From Cryobacterium melibiosiphilum (GTDB taxonomy: Bacteria > Actinomycetota > Actinomycetes > Actinomycetales > Microbacteriaceae), in the NCBI RefSeq assembly GCF_003602235.1, contig NZ_QZVS01000090.1, positions 1 to 64,000 of the forward strand: a stretch of 64,000 nt of DNA. The letters are read 5' to 3'. The position numbers and the translations under genes are program-made. The first letter of the stretch is position 1; the number at the start of each line of letters is the position of its first letter. The notes under the pieces were generated by a model, which worked only from the letters and a program-made list of their open reading frames with translations, was not told the DNA's origin and did not search any database. Shown here piece by piece: positions 1-9,234 of this stretch.

Positions 1-1817
1 CCGTTGCCGTTGTTCACCGACACCCACACCCCCGCGTTGCCGAACCCGACGATATCCGCCCGGCCATCCCCGGTCAGATCCGCCAGGAACCGCGGATGCC
101 GCTCCACCCGCCAGCCCCCGGCGTCGTAGGCGAAGTTGTCGACGACTTTCACCGGTCTCTGGAAGGTGCCGTTGCGGTTGCTGCGGGAGGCCCACACGCC
201 GGCCGTGCCGAAGCCCACGATGTCGGCGGCACCGTCGCCGGTCACGTCGGCCAGCACCCGTGGATGCTTCTCCACCCGCCACCCCCCGGCGTCATAACCG
301 AAGTTGGCCACGGCGAAGATGGGGTGGCTGACCGCGCGGAACGCATTGATGCGACCACGGCCCAGCATGCCGACGAAGCCGGGGTTGCTGGAATCGATGT
401 TGTCACAGGTGGCCTGCAGCACGTCACGCACCTGGGCATTGGTGAGAAAGCGGTGCCTCGACCAGATCAGGGCGGCGACCCCGGCCACGTGCGGGGAGGC
501 CATCGACGTTCCGTCCAGGAACCCGAAGGTGTCATTCGGCATGGTGGACCAGATGTTCACCCCGGGGGCCGACACGTCGACGTTGCCGCCGAAGTTGGAG
601 AATGAGGCCCGCCGGTCACTCTGGTCCAGGGCAGCGACCGCGATGACCTCGGGGTAGACACCCGGGAACTGCGGCGTGATGTCGGTGTTGGTGTTCGCAT
701 TGCCCGCGGCGAAGACCACGACGACGTTCTGCGCAACGGCGTTCTGGATGGCGGTGCGCACGCCGGCGTGGTCACCGTTCATGCGCCAGCTGCAGTTGAT
801 GACGTAGCTCCGGGCCGGGTTCGCCACCGCGTGTGCAGCGACGAAGTTGATCGCATCGGCGCGGTTTTGGTTCATGCCCGTTTGCAGGTCGATCCGCAGC
901 GGCATCAGCCGGCACCCGGGAGCCACGCCCAGCACACCGACGGTGTTGTCGGCCGCCGCGATGGTGCCGCAGACGTGGGTGCCGTGGCCGTCGACGTCGT
1001 CCGGAACGGGGTCGCCCGCATCGGCGAAGTCCCAGTCTTCGGCGCCGCGGGGCAGGAAGTTCGCGGCCAGGTCGGGGTGATCCAGATCTGCGCCGGTGTC
1101 GATCACGGCGATGATCACGTTGGGGTCGCCGCGGGTGATCTCCCAGGCCTCGGTGGCATCGATATCGGCGTCGGCCCGGCCGGCGACACCGTTGACGACC
1201 TGGGCTGTGTTGTGCAGCCCCCACAGTCGAGGAAAATCGGTGTCGTTGGGGATGTAGGCGAGGGCGCTGTTGAAACTCACCTCGCTCGGTTCGGCAAACA
1301 CGACGTCGGCCCGCTCCGCAAACGCCCGCACGCTTTCGAAGAGTGCCCCTCCCCGGGGGACCGCGACCGTGTAGTAGCCCGGAGTGCGCTGCACGATCAC
1401 GATCTCACTGCCCAGGTGACGGATGGCGGCCTCGGCCTGTTCCGGCGTGACACCGGCCGCAAACTGCACGGTGAGTTCGTCCGGCAGGAAGTAGCGTGAG
1501 GCGCCGTGCTCATCGATCAGCACGGGCATGGCGTTCGCGATCTCGGGTCTCTCCGCGAGGGAACGCTCGGCGGCGGCGCGATCCTGTCCCGGCCGAACGT
1601 AGACCGCGGCGAATCCGCGGTTGAGGTTGACGCCCTGGCTGACGGAGAGCACGGGGCCCGCGCGCACGATGTCCCGCACGGTGTCCTCGTTCGCGCTGCC
1701 CTCGAAGGTGACCATTTCCTCATCGGTCTTCGGAGTGAACGCGAGCTGTCTGCCGCTCGTCTTGTCGACGTAGCTGAAGTTGCTGTCCCCGCGCACCGCG
1801 GGACGTACGATGTCCAT
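1..1817 (-). CDS. S8 (subtilisin-like) serine peptidase with C-terminal FG-GAP repeats, 3' end outside the window
   Basis: The 605 visible codons encode an N-terminal region of about 200 residues without a recognised fold (probably a propeptide), then a subtilase domain with the triad Asp240 (VIDTGAD), His278 (DGHGTHVCGT) and Ser438 (GTSMASPHVAG). From about residue 500 there are FG-GAP/VCBS-type repeats (GDGxADIVGFG, twice) running off the window edge. The ATG at 1817 follows GGAG at good spacing, and an in-frame TAG lies six codons upstream, so the start is well fixed. No signal peptide or membrane segment follows this start (MDIVRPAVRGD), which is odd for a protease with an extracellular-type repeat domain. 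It probably cleaves proteins; the substrate is unknown. The family call is firm, the location of action is open. Confidence 0.88.
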   Translation of the reverse strand, partial: MDIVRPAVRGDSNFSYVDKTSGRQLAFTPKTDEEMVTFEGSANEDTVRDIVRAGPVLSVSQGVNLNRGFAAVYVRPGQDRAAAERSLAERPEIANAMPVLIDEHGASRYFLPDELTVQFAAGVTPEQAEAAIRHLGSEIVIVQRTPGYYTVAVPRGGALFESVRAFAERADVVFAEPSEVSFNSALAYIPNDTDFPRLWGLHNTAQVVNGVAGRADADIDATEAWEITRGDPNVIIAVIDTGADLDHPDLAANFLPRGAEDWDFADAGDPVPDDVDGHGTHVCGTIAAADNTVGVLGVAPGCRLMPLRIDLQTGMNQNRADAINFVAAHAVANPARSYVINCSWRMNGDHAGVRTAIQNAVAQNVVVVFAAGNANTNTDITPQFPGVYPEVIAVAALDQSDRRASFSNFGGNVDVSAPGVNIWSTMPNDTFGFLDGTSMASPHVAGVAALIWSRHRFLTNAQVRDVLQATCDNIDSSNPGFVGMLGRGRINAFRAVSHPIFAVANFGYDAGGWRVEKHPRVLADVTGDGAADIVGFGTAGVWASRSNRNGTFQRPVKVVDNFAYDAGGWRVERHPRFLADLTGDGRADIVGFGNAGVWVSVNNGN

Positions 1818-1981
1818 TCTCGTCTCCAGTCTCTACTGGTGGAGCAAGAGACGACTGCGTGTGCGCTCCACCGACGACCCGCAGCGGTTCGACGGCGGCA
1901 CCGGGCGGCACTACCCACGAACCCTGCCAGCCTGCTCCGGAGACCGTTACGGGCGTGTTACCCGAGTCAGCGCTGCCAACG

Positions 1982-2863
1982 TCAGCCGAGGGCGAGGAAG
2001 CCGTCGAAGACGAGCTCGGCGGGCCCGGAGAGGCTCACGTGTTCGCCGTCTTCGGTGGCGAACATGCGCACGCCGAGCACACCGCCGGGAACCTCGATGC
2101 GCCATTGGTTCGGGGCGCCGGGGCCGGCCCAGTGCCGCGTCGCGAGGGCTGCCGCCGCAGCGCCCGTTCCGCAGGAGAGGGTCTCGCCGCTGCCACGTTC
2201 GTGCACGCGCATTCGGAACCGGCCGACCCCGTTGACCACGAGCGGGTCGTGCGGCACGACAAATTCGACGTTGGTGCCGCCGACCGGTTCCGGGTCGAGT
2301 TGCGGGATGTAGGTGAGGTCGGCGTCATCGAGTTCGCTGTCGTCGGCGAGGGCGACGACAACGTGCGGGTTACCCACATTAATGCCGACACTCGGCCGTG
2401 ACACGGCCAGGTTCTTGGTGCGCACCAGTGGGCCGGTCGCGTCGAGCTTCCAGCGGCCGAGGTCGACCTGGAACCCGCTCGCGTTGCGCTGCACGTCGCG
2501 CACGCCGCCACGGGTACCGATGACGAGGGTGTCTCCCGGGTCGAGCGTCGCGAGCTTGTTCTCGATCAGGAACCGGGCATACACACGGATGCCGTTGCCG
2601 CACATCTCCGACACGGTTCCGTCAGCGTTCCAGTAGTCCATGAACCACTCGGCCTGCTCGTCTTCGGCGAGGGCTGCGGCGCCGGCGTCGAGCTTGGTGG
2701 ACCGCACCGCGCGGATGATGCCGTCACCGCCCACCCCGAACTTGCGGTCGCACACCAGCCGAATCTGCTCGGGGGTGAGGTTCACGAGTCCGTCGGGGTC
2801 GGCGAACAGCACAAAATCGTTGCCGGTGCCGTGCCCCTTGGTGAAGTTCAGATCAATGCCCAT
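1982..2863 (-). CDS. dapF: Diaminopimelate epimerase
   Basis: Converts LL- to meso-diaminopimelate in lysine and peptidoglycan precursor synthesis in the cytoplasm. The protein has 293 residues, usual for the family. The two catalytic cysteines are visible: Cys88 in MCGNGIR and Cys231 in LSCGTGAAA; the N-terminus has the typical [14 protein letters not shown]. It is the last gene of the minus-strand run recA-recX-miaB-miaA-dapF, 45 bp downstream of miaA. dapA and dapB of the same pathway are elsewhere in this window. Nothing unusual seen. Confidence 0.97.
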   Translation of the reverse strand: MGIDLNFTKGHGTGNDFVLFADPDGLVNLTPEQIRLVCDRKFGVGGDGIIRAVRSTKLDAGAAALAEDEQAEWFMDYWNADGTVSEMCGNGIRVYARFLIENKLATLDPGDTLVIGTRGGVRDVQRNASGFQVDLGRWKLDATGPLVRTKNLAVSRPSVGINVGNPHVVVALADDSELDDADLTYIPQLDPEPVGGTNVEFVVPHDPLVVNGVGRFRMRVHERGSGETLSCGTGAAAAALATRHWAGPGAPNQWRIEVPGGVLGVRMFATEDGEHVSLSGPAELVFDGFLALG

Positions 2864-2908
2864 AGGCCCAGTTTAGGCGGCGCCCCTGACGCCCTGTCAG
2901 CCGCCGCC

Positions 2909-3961
2909 TCAGCGAACGTGCAGCGCCTTCGGGGTCAGTACGGCCGCGTCGACCAGGTGCACGGCCTGGGCAAGACGATCGGGGGCCAGGGCGTCGATCC
3001 AGCGGGTGTCGACCGCGCGTTTGAACCAGCTCACCTGGCGGCGCGCGTAGCGGCGGGTCAGCTGCTGGGTCGCCTCGATCGCCTCGGCGCGGCTCAGGGT
3101 GCCGGTGACCTCGCCGAGGGCCTGCGCGTAGCCGATGGCCCGGCTGGCCGTGACGCCGTCTTCGAGTCCGAGGTGCCGCAAGGCGTCGACTTCGTCGACG
3201 AGCCCGGCAGCCCACATCCGATCGACTCGGGCGTCGAGCCGCGGGGTGAGCTGCTCGCGCGGCATCCGCAGCCCGAGGGTGAGTGCGGGCATCCAATACA
3301 CCGGTTCGTCGGGCAGGGCGGCGAGATGCGGCCCGCCGGTGAGCTGCACGATCTCGAGGGCGCGCACGAGCCGGCGTCCGTTACTGGCACCGATGCGGGT
3401 GGCCGCGCCGGGGTCGACGACCTTGAGCCGGGCATACATGACGCCGGGGCCGTGAGCGGTGAGGTCCGCCTCGAGCTCGGCGCGCAGCTCCGGATCGGTT
3501 CCGGGAAACTGAAAGTCGAAGACGACCGACGAGATGTAGAGTCCCGATCCGCCGACCAGGATCGGTACCGCGCCGCGGTCGACGATGTCGCTGATCGCGG
3601 CGCGCGCGTCGCGCTGGTAATTCGCGACGGTCGCCTCGTCGGTCACGTCGAGCACGTCGAGCAGGTGATGACGGATGCCCCGCCGCTCCCCGGTCGCCAG
3701 TTTGGCCGTTCCGATGTCCATGCCCCGATAGAGCTGCATCGCGTCGGCGTTGACGATCTCGACCTCACGGCCGGTTGCCCGGAGGTGCTCGGCGACGTCG
3801 AGCGAGAGCTCGGACTTGCCGGTGCCGGTCGGCCCGACGATCACGATCAGCTGCGCCGCGGCCGGTTCGTGCGCCCGTTCGTTCGCCGGTTCGTTCGCTG
3901 ATTCGCTCGCTGGTTCGCTCACCCGTGTGCTCCCGTCGGGCACGCGGTCAACGTTCTCCAT
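2909..3961 (-). CDS. miaA: tRNA dimethylallyltransferase
   Basis: Transfers the dimethylallyl group to N6 of A37 in tRNAs reading UNN codons, giving the substrate of the adjacent MiaB. The P-loop GPTGTGKS is at residues 43-50, followed by the [15 protein letters not shown] segment and GGSGLY. The annotated ATG overlaps the 3' end of miaB by 14 bp. The first 40 residues are an extension not needed for the fold. Residues 15-34 are five copies of a four-residue repeat ([20 protein letters not shown]) from a degenerate 12-bp tandem repeat. The true start could lie further in, close to the P-loop. Function is secure, start moderately so. Confidence 0.95.
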   Translation of the reverse strand: MENVDRVPDGSTRVSEPASESANEPANERAHEPAAAQLIVIVGPTGTGKSELSLDVAEHLRATGREVEIVNADAMQLYRGMDIGTAKLATGERRGIRHHLLDVLDVTDEATVANYQRDARAAISDIVDRGAVPILVGGSGLYISSVVFDFQFPGTDPELRAELEADLTAHGPGVMYARLKVVDPGAATRIGASNGRRLVRALEIVQLTGGPHLAALPDEPVYWMPALTLGLRMPREQLTPRLDARVDRMWAAGLVDEVDALRHLGLEDGVTASRAIGYAQALGEVTGTLSRAEAIEATQQLTRRYARRQVSWFKRAVDTRWIDALAPDRLAQAVHLVDAAVLTPKALHVR

Positions 3962-5585
3962 CGGTCACGTCGTAGATCGGGATGGTGGCGCCCTGCGGCG
4001 GTCCCACCCGCAGCGAGGGCAGGCCGAGGTTCACCGGGCCCGATGCGGCGGCGCTGCCGCCGTGGCTGTGACCTGACGGCACGCCGCAGGATTCGGCCTC
4101 GGCGCGGTCCCAGGCATCGCCGGCCCGGGTTGCCCGGATGGCGAGCGGCGCCTGATCCGCGGAGTCCGCGATCAGGTGGTACGGGTGCGCTTCGGTGATC
4201 GTGACGGTCACCATGTCACCCGGCCGGGGCCGTGCCGAGCCGACCGGCACGTCGAAGTGCACGAGACGACTGTCGGGTGCGCGGCCGCTCATGCGCTGGG
4301 TGTCGGCGTCTTTACGGCCTTCACCGTTCGCGACGAGCAGTTCGACGGAGCGACCGATCAGGGCCTGGTTCTCTTCGAAGGAGATGCGGTCCTGCAGGGC
4401 GGCGAGACGCTCGTAACGCTCCTGCACGACGGCCTTGGGTACTTGGTCGGGCATCGTCGCGGCGGGCGTGCCCGGGCGGATCGAGTACTGGAAGGTGTAC
4501 GCGGTGGCGAAGCGGGCGGCCTCAACAACGCGCAGGGTCTCCTGAAAGTCTTCCTCGGTCTCGCCGGGGAAACCCACGATGATGTCCGTACTGATCGCCG
4601 CGTCGGGCATCTGCGCGCGCACCCGCTCGAGGATTCCGAGGAACTTGGTCGACCGGTAGGAGCGGCGCATGGCCTTCAGCACCCGGTCGGAGCCGGACTG
4701 CAGCGGCATGTGCAGCTGCGGCATCACGGCCGGGGTCTCGGCCATGGCGTCGATCACGTCGTCGGTGAAGGCAGCGGGGTGCGGGCTGGTGAAACGGATG
4801 CGCTCCAGGCCCGGAATCTGTCCGGCCGCGCGCAGCAGCTTGCCGAAGGCGAGCCGGTCACCGAACTCGACACCGTAGGAGTTGACGTTCTGGCCGAGCA
4901 GGGTGACCTCGATGGCGCCGTCGTCGACGAGCGCCTGGATTTCGGCGAGGATTTCGCCCGGCCGGCGGTCTTTCTCCTTGCCGCGCAGGGCGGGCACGAT
5001 GCAGAAGGTGCAGGTGTTGTTGCAGCCGACCGAGATGGAGACCCAGCCGCTGTAGCTGGAGTCCCGTTTGGTCGGCAGAGTCGAGGGGAACGTCTCGAGG
5101 GATTCGAGGATCTCGAGCTGGGCCTCACCGTTGTGGCGGGCGCGTTCCAGCAAGCTCGGCAACGACCCCATGTTGTGGGTGCCGAAGACGACATCGACCC
5201 AGGGCGCCTTCTCCAGGATCGTGTTTTTGTCTTTCTGGGCGAGGCACCCGCCGACGGCGATCTGCATGCCCTCGTGCTTGCGCTTCACCGAGGCGAGGTA
5301 ACCTAGGTTGCCGTAGAGCTTGTTGTCGGCGTTTTCGCGCACCGCACAGGTGTTGATCACCACGATGTCGGCTTCGCCGCCGTTCGCCGAGACGTAGCCG
5401 GCCGCTTCGAGCGACCCGCTCAGGCGTTCGGAGTCGTGCACGTTCATCTGGCAGCCGAAGGTGCGCACCTCATAGGTGCGGGCCTGACCCGCCGCATCAA
5501 CGGATGCGGCGGATCGGGTGATCACGGTCGGTGCCTCGGCCGAAACCAACGATGTGTGCGTGGGGGAAAAGGTAGTGCTGCTCAT
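3948..5585 (-). CDS. miaB: tRNA-2-methylthio-N6-dimethylallyladenosine synthase (radical SAM)
   Basis: Methylthiolates i6A37 in tRNA after MiaA. Of 545 residues, the first 37 are an extension. Then comes the UPF0004 domain with its three cluster cysteines (Cys45 in FGCQMN, one in NTCAVREN, one in GGCLAQ), the radical-SAM motif CNNTCTFC, and a C-terminal TRAM domain ([13 protein letters not shown] onward). The last 80 residues extend beyond the usual end. miaB and miaA overlap, so translation is probably coupled. The order recX-miaB-miaA-dapF is the common actinobacterial one. Confidence 0.97.
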   Translation of the reverse strand: MSSTTFSPTHTSLVSAEAPTVITRSAASVDAAGQARTYEVRTFGCQMNVHDSERLSGSLEAAGYVSANGGEADIVVINTCAVRENADNKLYGNLGYLASVKRKHEGMQIAVGGCLAQKDKNTILEKAPWVDVVFGTHNMGSLPSLLERARHNGEAQLEILESLETFPSTLPTKRDSSYSGWVSISVGCNNTCTFCIVPALRGKEKDRRPGEILAEIQALVDDGAIEVTLLGQNVNSYGVEFGDRLAFGKLLRAAGQIPGLERIRFTSPHPAAFTDDVIDAMAETPAVMPQLHMPLQSGSDRVLKAMRRSYRSTKFLGILERVRAQMPDAAISTDIIVGFPGETEEDFQETLRVVEAARFATAYTFQYSIRPGTPAATMPDQVPKAVVQERYERLAALQDRISFEENQALIGRSVELLVANGEGRKDADTQRMSGRAPDSRLVHFDVPVGSARPRPGDMVTVTITEAHPYHLIADSADQAPLAIRATRAGDAWDRAEAESCGVPSGHSHGGSAAASGPVNLGLPSLRVGPPQGATIPIYDVTDGER

Positions 5586-5625
5586 AGTGACTCGAGCTTA
5601 CGCGAGCAAGGTGGGAGTCCGGCCG

Positions 5626-6420
5626 TTACTGAAAGCGCACCGGTGACCGTGAGGACGATGTCGACCCTCCTCCGCGCGATTCCAGGGCCGCCGCGATGGC
5701 GGTCCGGCAGATGTCGGAGCTGTAGCCCTTGCGCTGCAGGAATGCCGACAGCCGCCGCTTGATGGTGGTCTCGTCGAAGCGTTCCAGCTGGCCGATGCGT
5801 TTGGTGGCGATGTCGATGGCGCGTTCGGTTTCATCGTCGGGAAGTTCTTCGAGGGCCGCGGCGATCACGTCGGGGTCGACCCCCCGTCGGCGCAATTCTG
5901 CTCCGACGCCGGTGCGGCCGAGGCCCTTACGTTCACCGTGGCTGTGCAGCACCTGTTCGGCGAGCTTCTGCTCATCGATGTAGTGCAGGTCGGTGAACCG
6001 GGCGATGATCTCTTCGATGTCGTCGCGGCCGAGTTCGGTGCCGCGCAGCACCTCGAGCGCCTCTTTCGTCGACAGGGAACGGCCGTGCAGCCGGTGCATG
6101 AGCACCTTCTCGGCGCGGTCTTTCTCCCCCGATGACTCGTTCTCATCAGTCTCATCGTCGTCGCGCTCAACCCGGTCGGTGCTGGTCGGACCACTCGGCC
6201 CCGCGGCCGCTCCGACGTCGACAACCTCATCGCCCTCGGCGTCTTCGGCGTCTTCGACCGCACGCAGCTTTCTCGTAAACGGGGTGGCCTCCGTGGAGCG
6301 TTCCGCGATCGGGGAACGACGCTTCATTCCCGGCGTCGCGCCGGGCAGGTAGGCGACCGGCGCGACCGGCGCCGCGTCACCGTTGGCGCCCTGCTCGTCG
6401 GACTCGACGAAGTGCACCAT
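5626..6420 (-). CDS. recX: Regulatory protein RecX
   Basis: Modulates RecA filament activity. The 264-residue protein has an acidic, low-complexity N-terminal half (rich in D/E/S, residues 55-105). The RecX three-helix repeats follow from about residue 105 (LHGRSLSTKEALEVL, then GRTGVGAELRRRGVD, then KRRLSAFLQRKGYS). Its ATG overlaps the recA stop codon by one base (TAATG), so it is translationally coupled to recA. The disordered N-terminal extension is common among actinobacterial homologues. Confidence 0.93.
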   Translation of the reverse strand: MVHFVESDEQGANGDAAPVAPVAYLPGATPGMKRRSPIAERSTEATPFTRKLRAVEDAEDAEGDEVVDVGAAAGPSGPTSTDRVERDDDETDENESSGEKDRAEKVLMHRLHGRSLSTKEALEVLRGTELGRDDIEEIIARFTDLHYIDEQKLAEQVLHSHGERKGLGRTGVGAELRRRGVDPDVIAAALEELPDDETERAIDIATKRIGQLERFDETTIKRRLSAFLQRKGYSSDICRTAIAAALESRGGGSTSSSRSPVRFQ

Positions 6421-7562
6421 TAGGCGCTCTTGCGGGCGGTCGCCTTGACCGGCACCGCGTCGCCGTCGACGGCAGCGGATGCCGCCGCAACGGCGGCCGC
6501 TTCTTCGGCGGCTTTCGCCGCTGCCTCGGCCGCAGCCTTCTCGGCGGCCTTGGCGGCGATGCCCTCCGGTCCGACGCCGAGCTTGATGAGGATCTTGCGC
6601 TCGATCTCGTTGGCCATGTCGGGGTTGCGCAGCAGGAAGTTGCGCGAGTTCTCCTTGCCCTGGCCCAGCTGGTCGCCGTCGTAGGTGTACCAGGCTCCGG
6701 ATTTCTTCACGATGCCCTGGTCGACTCCGAAGTCGATCAGGCTGCCCTCGCGGGAGATACCGATGCCGTACATGATGTCGAACTCGGCCTGCTTGAAAGG
6801 CGGCGCCATCTTGTTCTTGACGACCTTGACCCGGGTGCGGTTTCCGATCGCCTCGGTGCCGTCTTTCAGGGTCTCAATGCGACGGATGTCCAGGCGCACC
6901 GACGCGTAGAACTTGAGGGCTTTACCACCGGAGGTGGTCTCGGGGCTTCCGAAGAAGACACCGATCTTTTCGCGCAGCTGGTTGATGAAGATCATGGTGG
7001 TATTGGTCTGGCTGAGGCCACCGGTGAGCTTGCGGAGGGCTTGGGACATGAGGCGGGCCTGGAGGCCGACGTGGGAGTCACCCATCTCGCCTTCGATCTC
7101 GGCGCGCGGCACGAGAGCGGCGACCGAGTCGACGACGATGAGGTCGATGGAACCGCTTCGCACGAGCATGTCGGCGATTTCGAGGGCCTGCTCACCGGTG
7201 TCGGGCTGGGAGACCAGCAGCGCGTCAATGTCAACGCCGAGCTTCTTGGCGTATTCGGGATCGAGGGCGTGCTCCGCGTCGATAAAGGCGGCGATTCCAC
7301 CGTTCTTCTGCGCGTTGGCGATCGCGTGCAGGGTGAGCGTGGTCTTACCGGAGGATTCCGGTCCGTAGATCTCCACAATGCGACCACGGGGCAGCCCGCC
7401 TATGCCCAGGGCGACGTCCAGGGCGACCGAACCGGTCGAAATCGTTTCGACGGGGGCGCGTTCGTCGCTGCCGAGTCGCATGACGGACCCCTTGCCAAAC
7501 TGGCGGTCGATCTGGGCGAGTGCGGTTTCGAGTGCTTTTTCGCGGTTGGCGTTCGATGCCAT
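6420..7562 (-). CDS. recA: Recombinase RecA
   Basis: Strand-exchange ATPase and LexA co-protease. The start is placed at the ATG at 7562 (protein [10 protein letters not shown], 380 aa) because GGAGAA lies just upstream; a longer frame opens at 7610 but adds 16 unrelated residues. The P-loop GPESSGKT is at residues 67-74, followed by the usual core (ATP-binding, L1 and L2 regions). The C-terminus is a long alanine-rich tail. No intein is present, unlike M. tuberculosis RecA. The upstream region carries a probable LexA site at 7794-7809. Confidence 0.98.
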   Translation of the reverse strand: MASNANREKALETALAQIDRQFGKGSVMRLGSDERAPVETISTGSVALDVALGIGGLPRGRIVEIYGPESSGKTTLTLHAIANAQKNGGIAAFIDAEHALDPEYAKKLGVDIDALLVSQPDTGEQALEIADMLVRSGSIDLIVVDSVAALVPRAEIEGEMGDSHVGLQARLMSQALRKLTGGLSQTNTTMIFINQLREKIGVFFGSPETTSGGKALKFYASVRLDIRRIETLKDGTEAIGNRTRVKVVKNKMAPPFKQAEFDIMYGIGISREGSLIDFGVDQGIVKKSGAWYTYDGDQLGQGKENSRNFLLRNPDMANEIERKILIKLGVGPEGIAAKAAEKAAAEAAAKAAEEAAAVAAASAAVDGDAVPVKATARKSA

Positions 7563-7579
7563 GGTTTTCTCCTCTGGTC

Positions 7580-7595
7580 GTGCGTCGTAACGCAC
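7580..7595 (-). promoter_or_regulatory. Hairpin in the recA leader
   Basis: GTGCGT and ACGCAC form a perfect 6-bp stem with a 4-base loop, ending about 18 bases before the recA ATG and just upstream of its ribosome-binding site. It could affect translation of recA; that is an inference from position only. Confidence 0.35.
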
Positions 7596-7793
7596 GTCTG
7601 GGTGGTGCATTGTGTCGCCTATAGGCTGTCGTCGCGCCCGTCGGGAAGACCCCGGGGTGCGCTTTCGACAAGGCAGTTATGCGCTCTGTGCTGACGAAAC
7701 CGACTGTACGCCGAGCCTCCGACACTGGCCGGAAGCACGGCGAAAAGTGGAAACTCCGCCCGAAAAGAGTGCTGTGGAGGAGCCTAGCAAGAA

Positions 7794-7809
7794 CCGAACA
7801 GATTTTCGA
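7794..7809 (-). promoter_or_regulatory. LexA/SOS box candidate upstream of recA
   Basis: On the minus strand the sequence TCGAAAATCTGTTCGG fits the actinobacterial SOS box TCGAAC-N4-GTTCGA at ten of twelve defined positions. A TAGGCT hexamer lies shortly downstream and may be the -10 element. The site is about 230 bp from the recA ATG. Confidence 0.6.
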
Positions 7810-7861
7810 GCAAGACACCGCGCTCAGAGACGGCGTGTCGAAAGCTTTAAGGCGACTGAAT

Positions 7862-7917
7862 GGGTCGCGCTGCGCGGGTCGCGCTGCAAGAGTCGCGCTG
7901 CAAGGGTCGCGCGGCGG
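7862..7917. repeat. Four copies of a 14-bp tandem repeat
   Basis: Units of 14 bp (GGGTCGCGCTGCRM with small changes) begin at 7862, 7876, 7890 and 7904. The array lies between the recA promoter region and the end of the DUF3046 gene. It has no recognised function. Confidence 0.8.
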
Positions 7918-7921
7918 GAGC

Positions 7922-8143
7922 CTACTGGGGGGCGGGAAGTCCGGCGCCGTACCAGCGGTGGGGCGGGACGTCCGTCTCGGCGCACAGCGCCAGCCAGACA
8001 TCGCGCGCCGGAACCCCGCCGGCGAGGGCCTCATCGGCCGTGCGCCCGCCGAGCGGGGTCAATACCAGGTCACGCGTGAGCACACGGCCGTATGAGTCGC
8101 CGAATTCGTGCGCAAGAGCACGACGGAATTCACTCAGTCTCAT
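7922..8143 (-). CDS. DUF3046 family protein
   Basis: A 73-residue protein beginning MRLSEFRRALAHEFGDSYGR and containing the conserved RTADEALAGGVPARDVWLALC segment of the DUF3046 family. The family is confined to Actinobacteria and typically sits, as here, between clgR and recA. Its role is unknown. Length is normal for the family. It lies 42 bp downstream of clgR on the same strand. Confidence 0.88.
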   Translation of the reverse strand: MRLSEFRRALAHEFGDSYGRVLTRDLVLTPLGGRTADEALAGGVPARDVWLALCAETDVPPHRWYGAGLPAPQ

Positions 8144-8185
8144 GGTTGAAAATGGGCCGAATCGTTGGTGCGGAGTAATGGATGG

Positions 8186-8494
8186 TTAGCGGACCATGAG
8201 GTCGGCATCGAAGTTCGCGACGAATTCGTCGGGAACCGTGTCGGGGAACGGATCGATCCCCTCGATGACGGCCAGTCTGTCGCCAACCTCGCGCATGATC
8301 ACCGAGATGGGAGTCTCGAGTGCTTCTGCCACGGAGGCCAGAATCTCTGACGAGGCTTCTTTCTGGCCCCGTTCAACCTCACTCAAATAGCCAAGGGCCA
8401 CGCTCGCTTTACTCGCGACCTGACGAAGGGTTCGGCCCTTTTGCAGGCGGAAGTCCCTCAGCACATCGCCGATTTCCTGACGAACAAGAATCAT
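8186..8494 (-). CDS. clgR: ClgR-type XRE-family transcriptional regulator
   Basis: A 102-residue protein made largely of a Cro/C1-type helix-turn-helix (KGRTLRQVASKASVALGYLSEVERGQKEASSEIL). In M. tuberculosis and C. glutamicum ClgR, in the same neighbourhood (ftsK, pgsA, cinA, clgR, recA), activates Clp protease and other stress genes. The start is set at the ATG at 8494 because a strong ribosome site, AAGGAGG, precedes it; the ATG at 8509 lies within or before that site. A palindrome at 8548-8561 next to a possible -10 suggests autoregulation. Confidence 0.88.
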   Translation of the reverse strand: MILVRQEIGDVLRDFRLQKGRTLRQVASKASVALGYLSEVERGQKEASSEILASVAEALETPISVIMREVGDRLAVIEGIDPFPDTVPDEFVANFDADLMVR

Positions 8495-8547
8495 CGGAAC
8501 CTCCTTCATTTGCCTGTCATCTACCGGATACTGCTGTGCGGATGCTT

Positions 8548-8561
8548 GATGCTACAGCATC
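8548..8561. promoter_or_regulatory. Operator-like palindrome in the clgR promoter
   Basis: GATGCT-AC-AGCATC is a perfect 6+2+6 inverted repeat. A possible -10 hexamer TAGTGT for clgR lies at 8568-8573 (minus strand), so the palindrome would cover the transcription start. It does not match the published CGC-N5-GCG ClgR site, so the protein that binds it is uncertain. Confidence 0.45.
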
Positions 8562-8640
8562 CGTCTCACACTAGGACACTACCGATTTCGACTGGGCTTT
8601 GCTTGTGAATACGCACGATGTAACCCGACCGTAACGGGAT

Positions 8641-9234
8641 CTATTCCGGGTCGTCACGGGCTATCAGGTCACGCACAGCCTCGACCGCGCGGCGCACGGT
8701 CTCGGCGCGGACGGCGTCCCGGTCACCCGTGAGGTGCAGCGGAATGGCCCAGGAGCCCGTGCCCTTGGCCAGCCCGATGAACACCGTGCCGGGTTCGAGG
8801 CCGTCCTGCGCGAACGGTCCCGCGACTCCGGTGGTGGACACGCCGACTTCGGCGCGACGTCCGCCAACGGCGAGATGGGTGCGCACGCCGATTGCCATCT
8901 GCTTGGCGACATCGGGGTGAACCGGGCCGTGCACGTTGAGAATGCTGCTGTCGACCCCCAGCAGGGTGCGCTTCAGCTCGGTGTTGTAGGACACCAGGGC
9001 GCCATTGACGACCTTCGACGCTCCGGGGATGCGAATCAGTTCGGCTGCGAGCAGGCCGCCAGTGAGGGACTCAGCTACGGCAATGGTGAGATTGCGCGCG
9101 GTGAGTTCGTGGACGAGGGCCTCGGTGGCGTCATCACGTATGTCATCAACGGGAGCGAGAACCGCGGGAACAGCAGGAACGGTGGGATCAAGCACGGCGG
9201 AATCAGGCACTGCGTCGTCTCTGACGGGCTTCAC
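8641..9234 (-). CDS. cinA: CinA C-terminal-domain protein (nicotinamide-nucleotide amidase type)
   Basis: The 197-residue protein is only the amidohydrolase domain of CinA: VAESLTGGLLAAELIRIPGAS, then VVNGALVSYNTELKRTLLGV, STTGVAGPF and GTVFIGLA. The N-terminal MoCF-like domain of full-length CinA (about 400 aa) is absent, as in many Actinobacteria. The domain is known to deamidate nicotinamide mononucleotide in NAD recycling. It overlaps the 3' end of pgsA by 32 bp and precedes clgR. Confidence 0.88.
   Translation of the reverse strand: MKPVRDDAVPDSAVLDPTVPAVPAVLAPVDDIRDDATEALVHELTARNLTIAVAESLTGGLLAAELIRIPGASKVVNGALVSYNTELKRTLLGVDSSILNVHGPVHPDVAKQMAIGVRTHLAVGGRRAEVGVSTTGVAGPFAQDGLEPGTVFIGLAKGTGSWAIPLHLTGDRDAVRAETVRRAVEAVRDLIARDDPE

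Larger units (their letters stand above)
7563..7921. promoter_or_regulatory. recA upstream region, 359 bp without a gene
   Basis: This gap between recA and the DUF3046 gene holds several small structures listed separately: a hairpin next to the recA ribosome site, a LexA-like box and a 14-bp tandem repeat. A short perfect palindrome, GCCTATAGGC (7617-7626), resembles half of the CGC-N5-GCG site bound by ClgR, but the match is incomplete. I see no coding frame or structured RNA that I recognise. If the LexA box marks the promoter, the recA transcript has a leader of roughly 200 bases. Confidence 0.55.
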
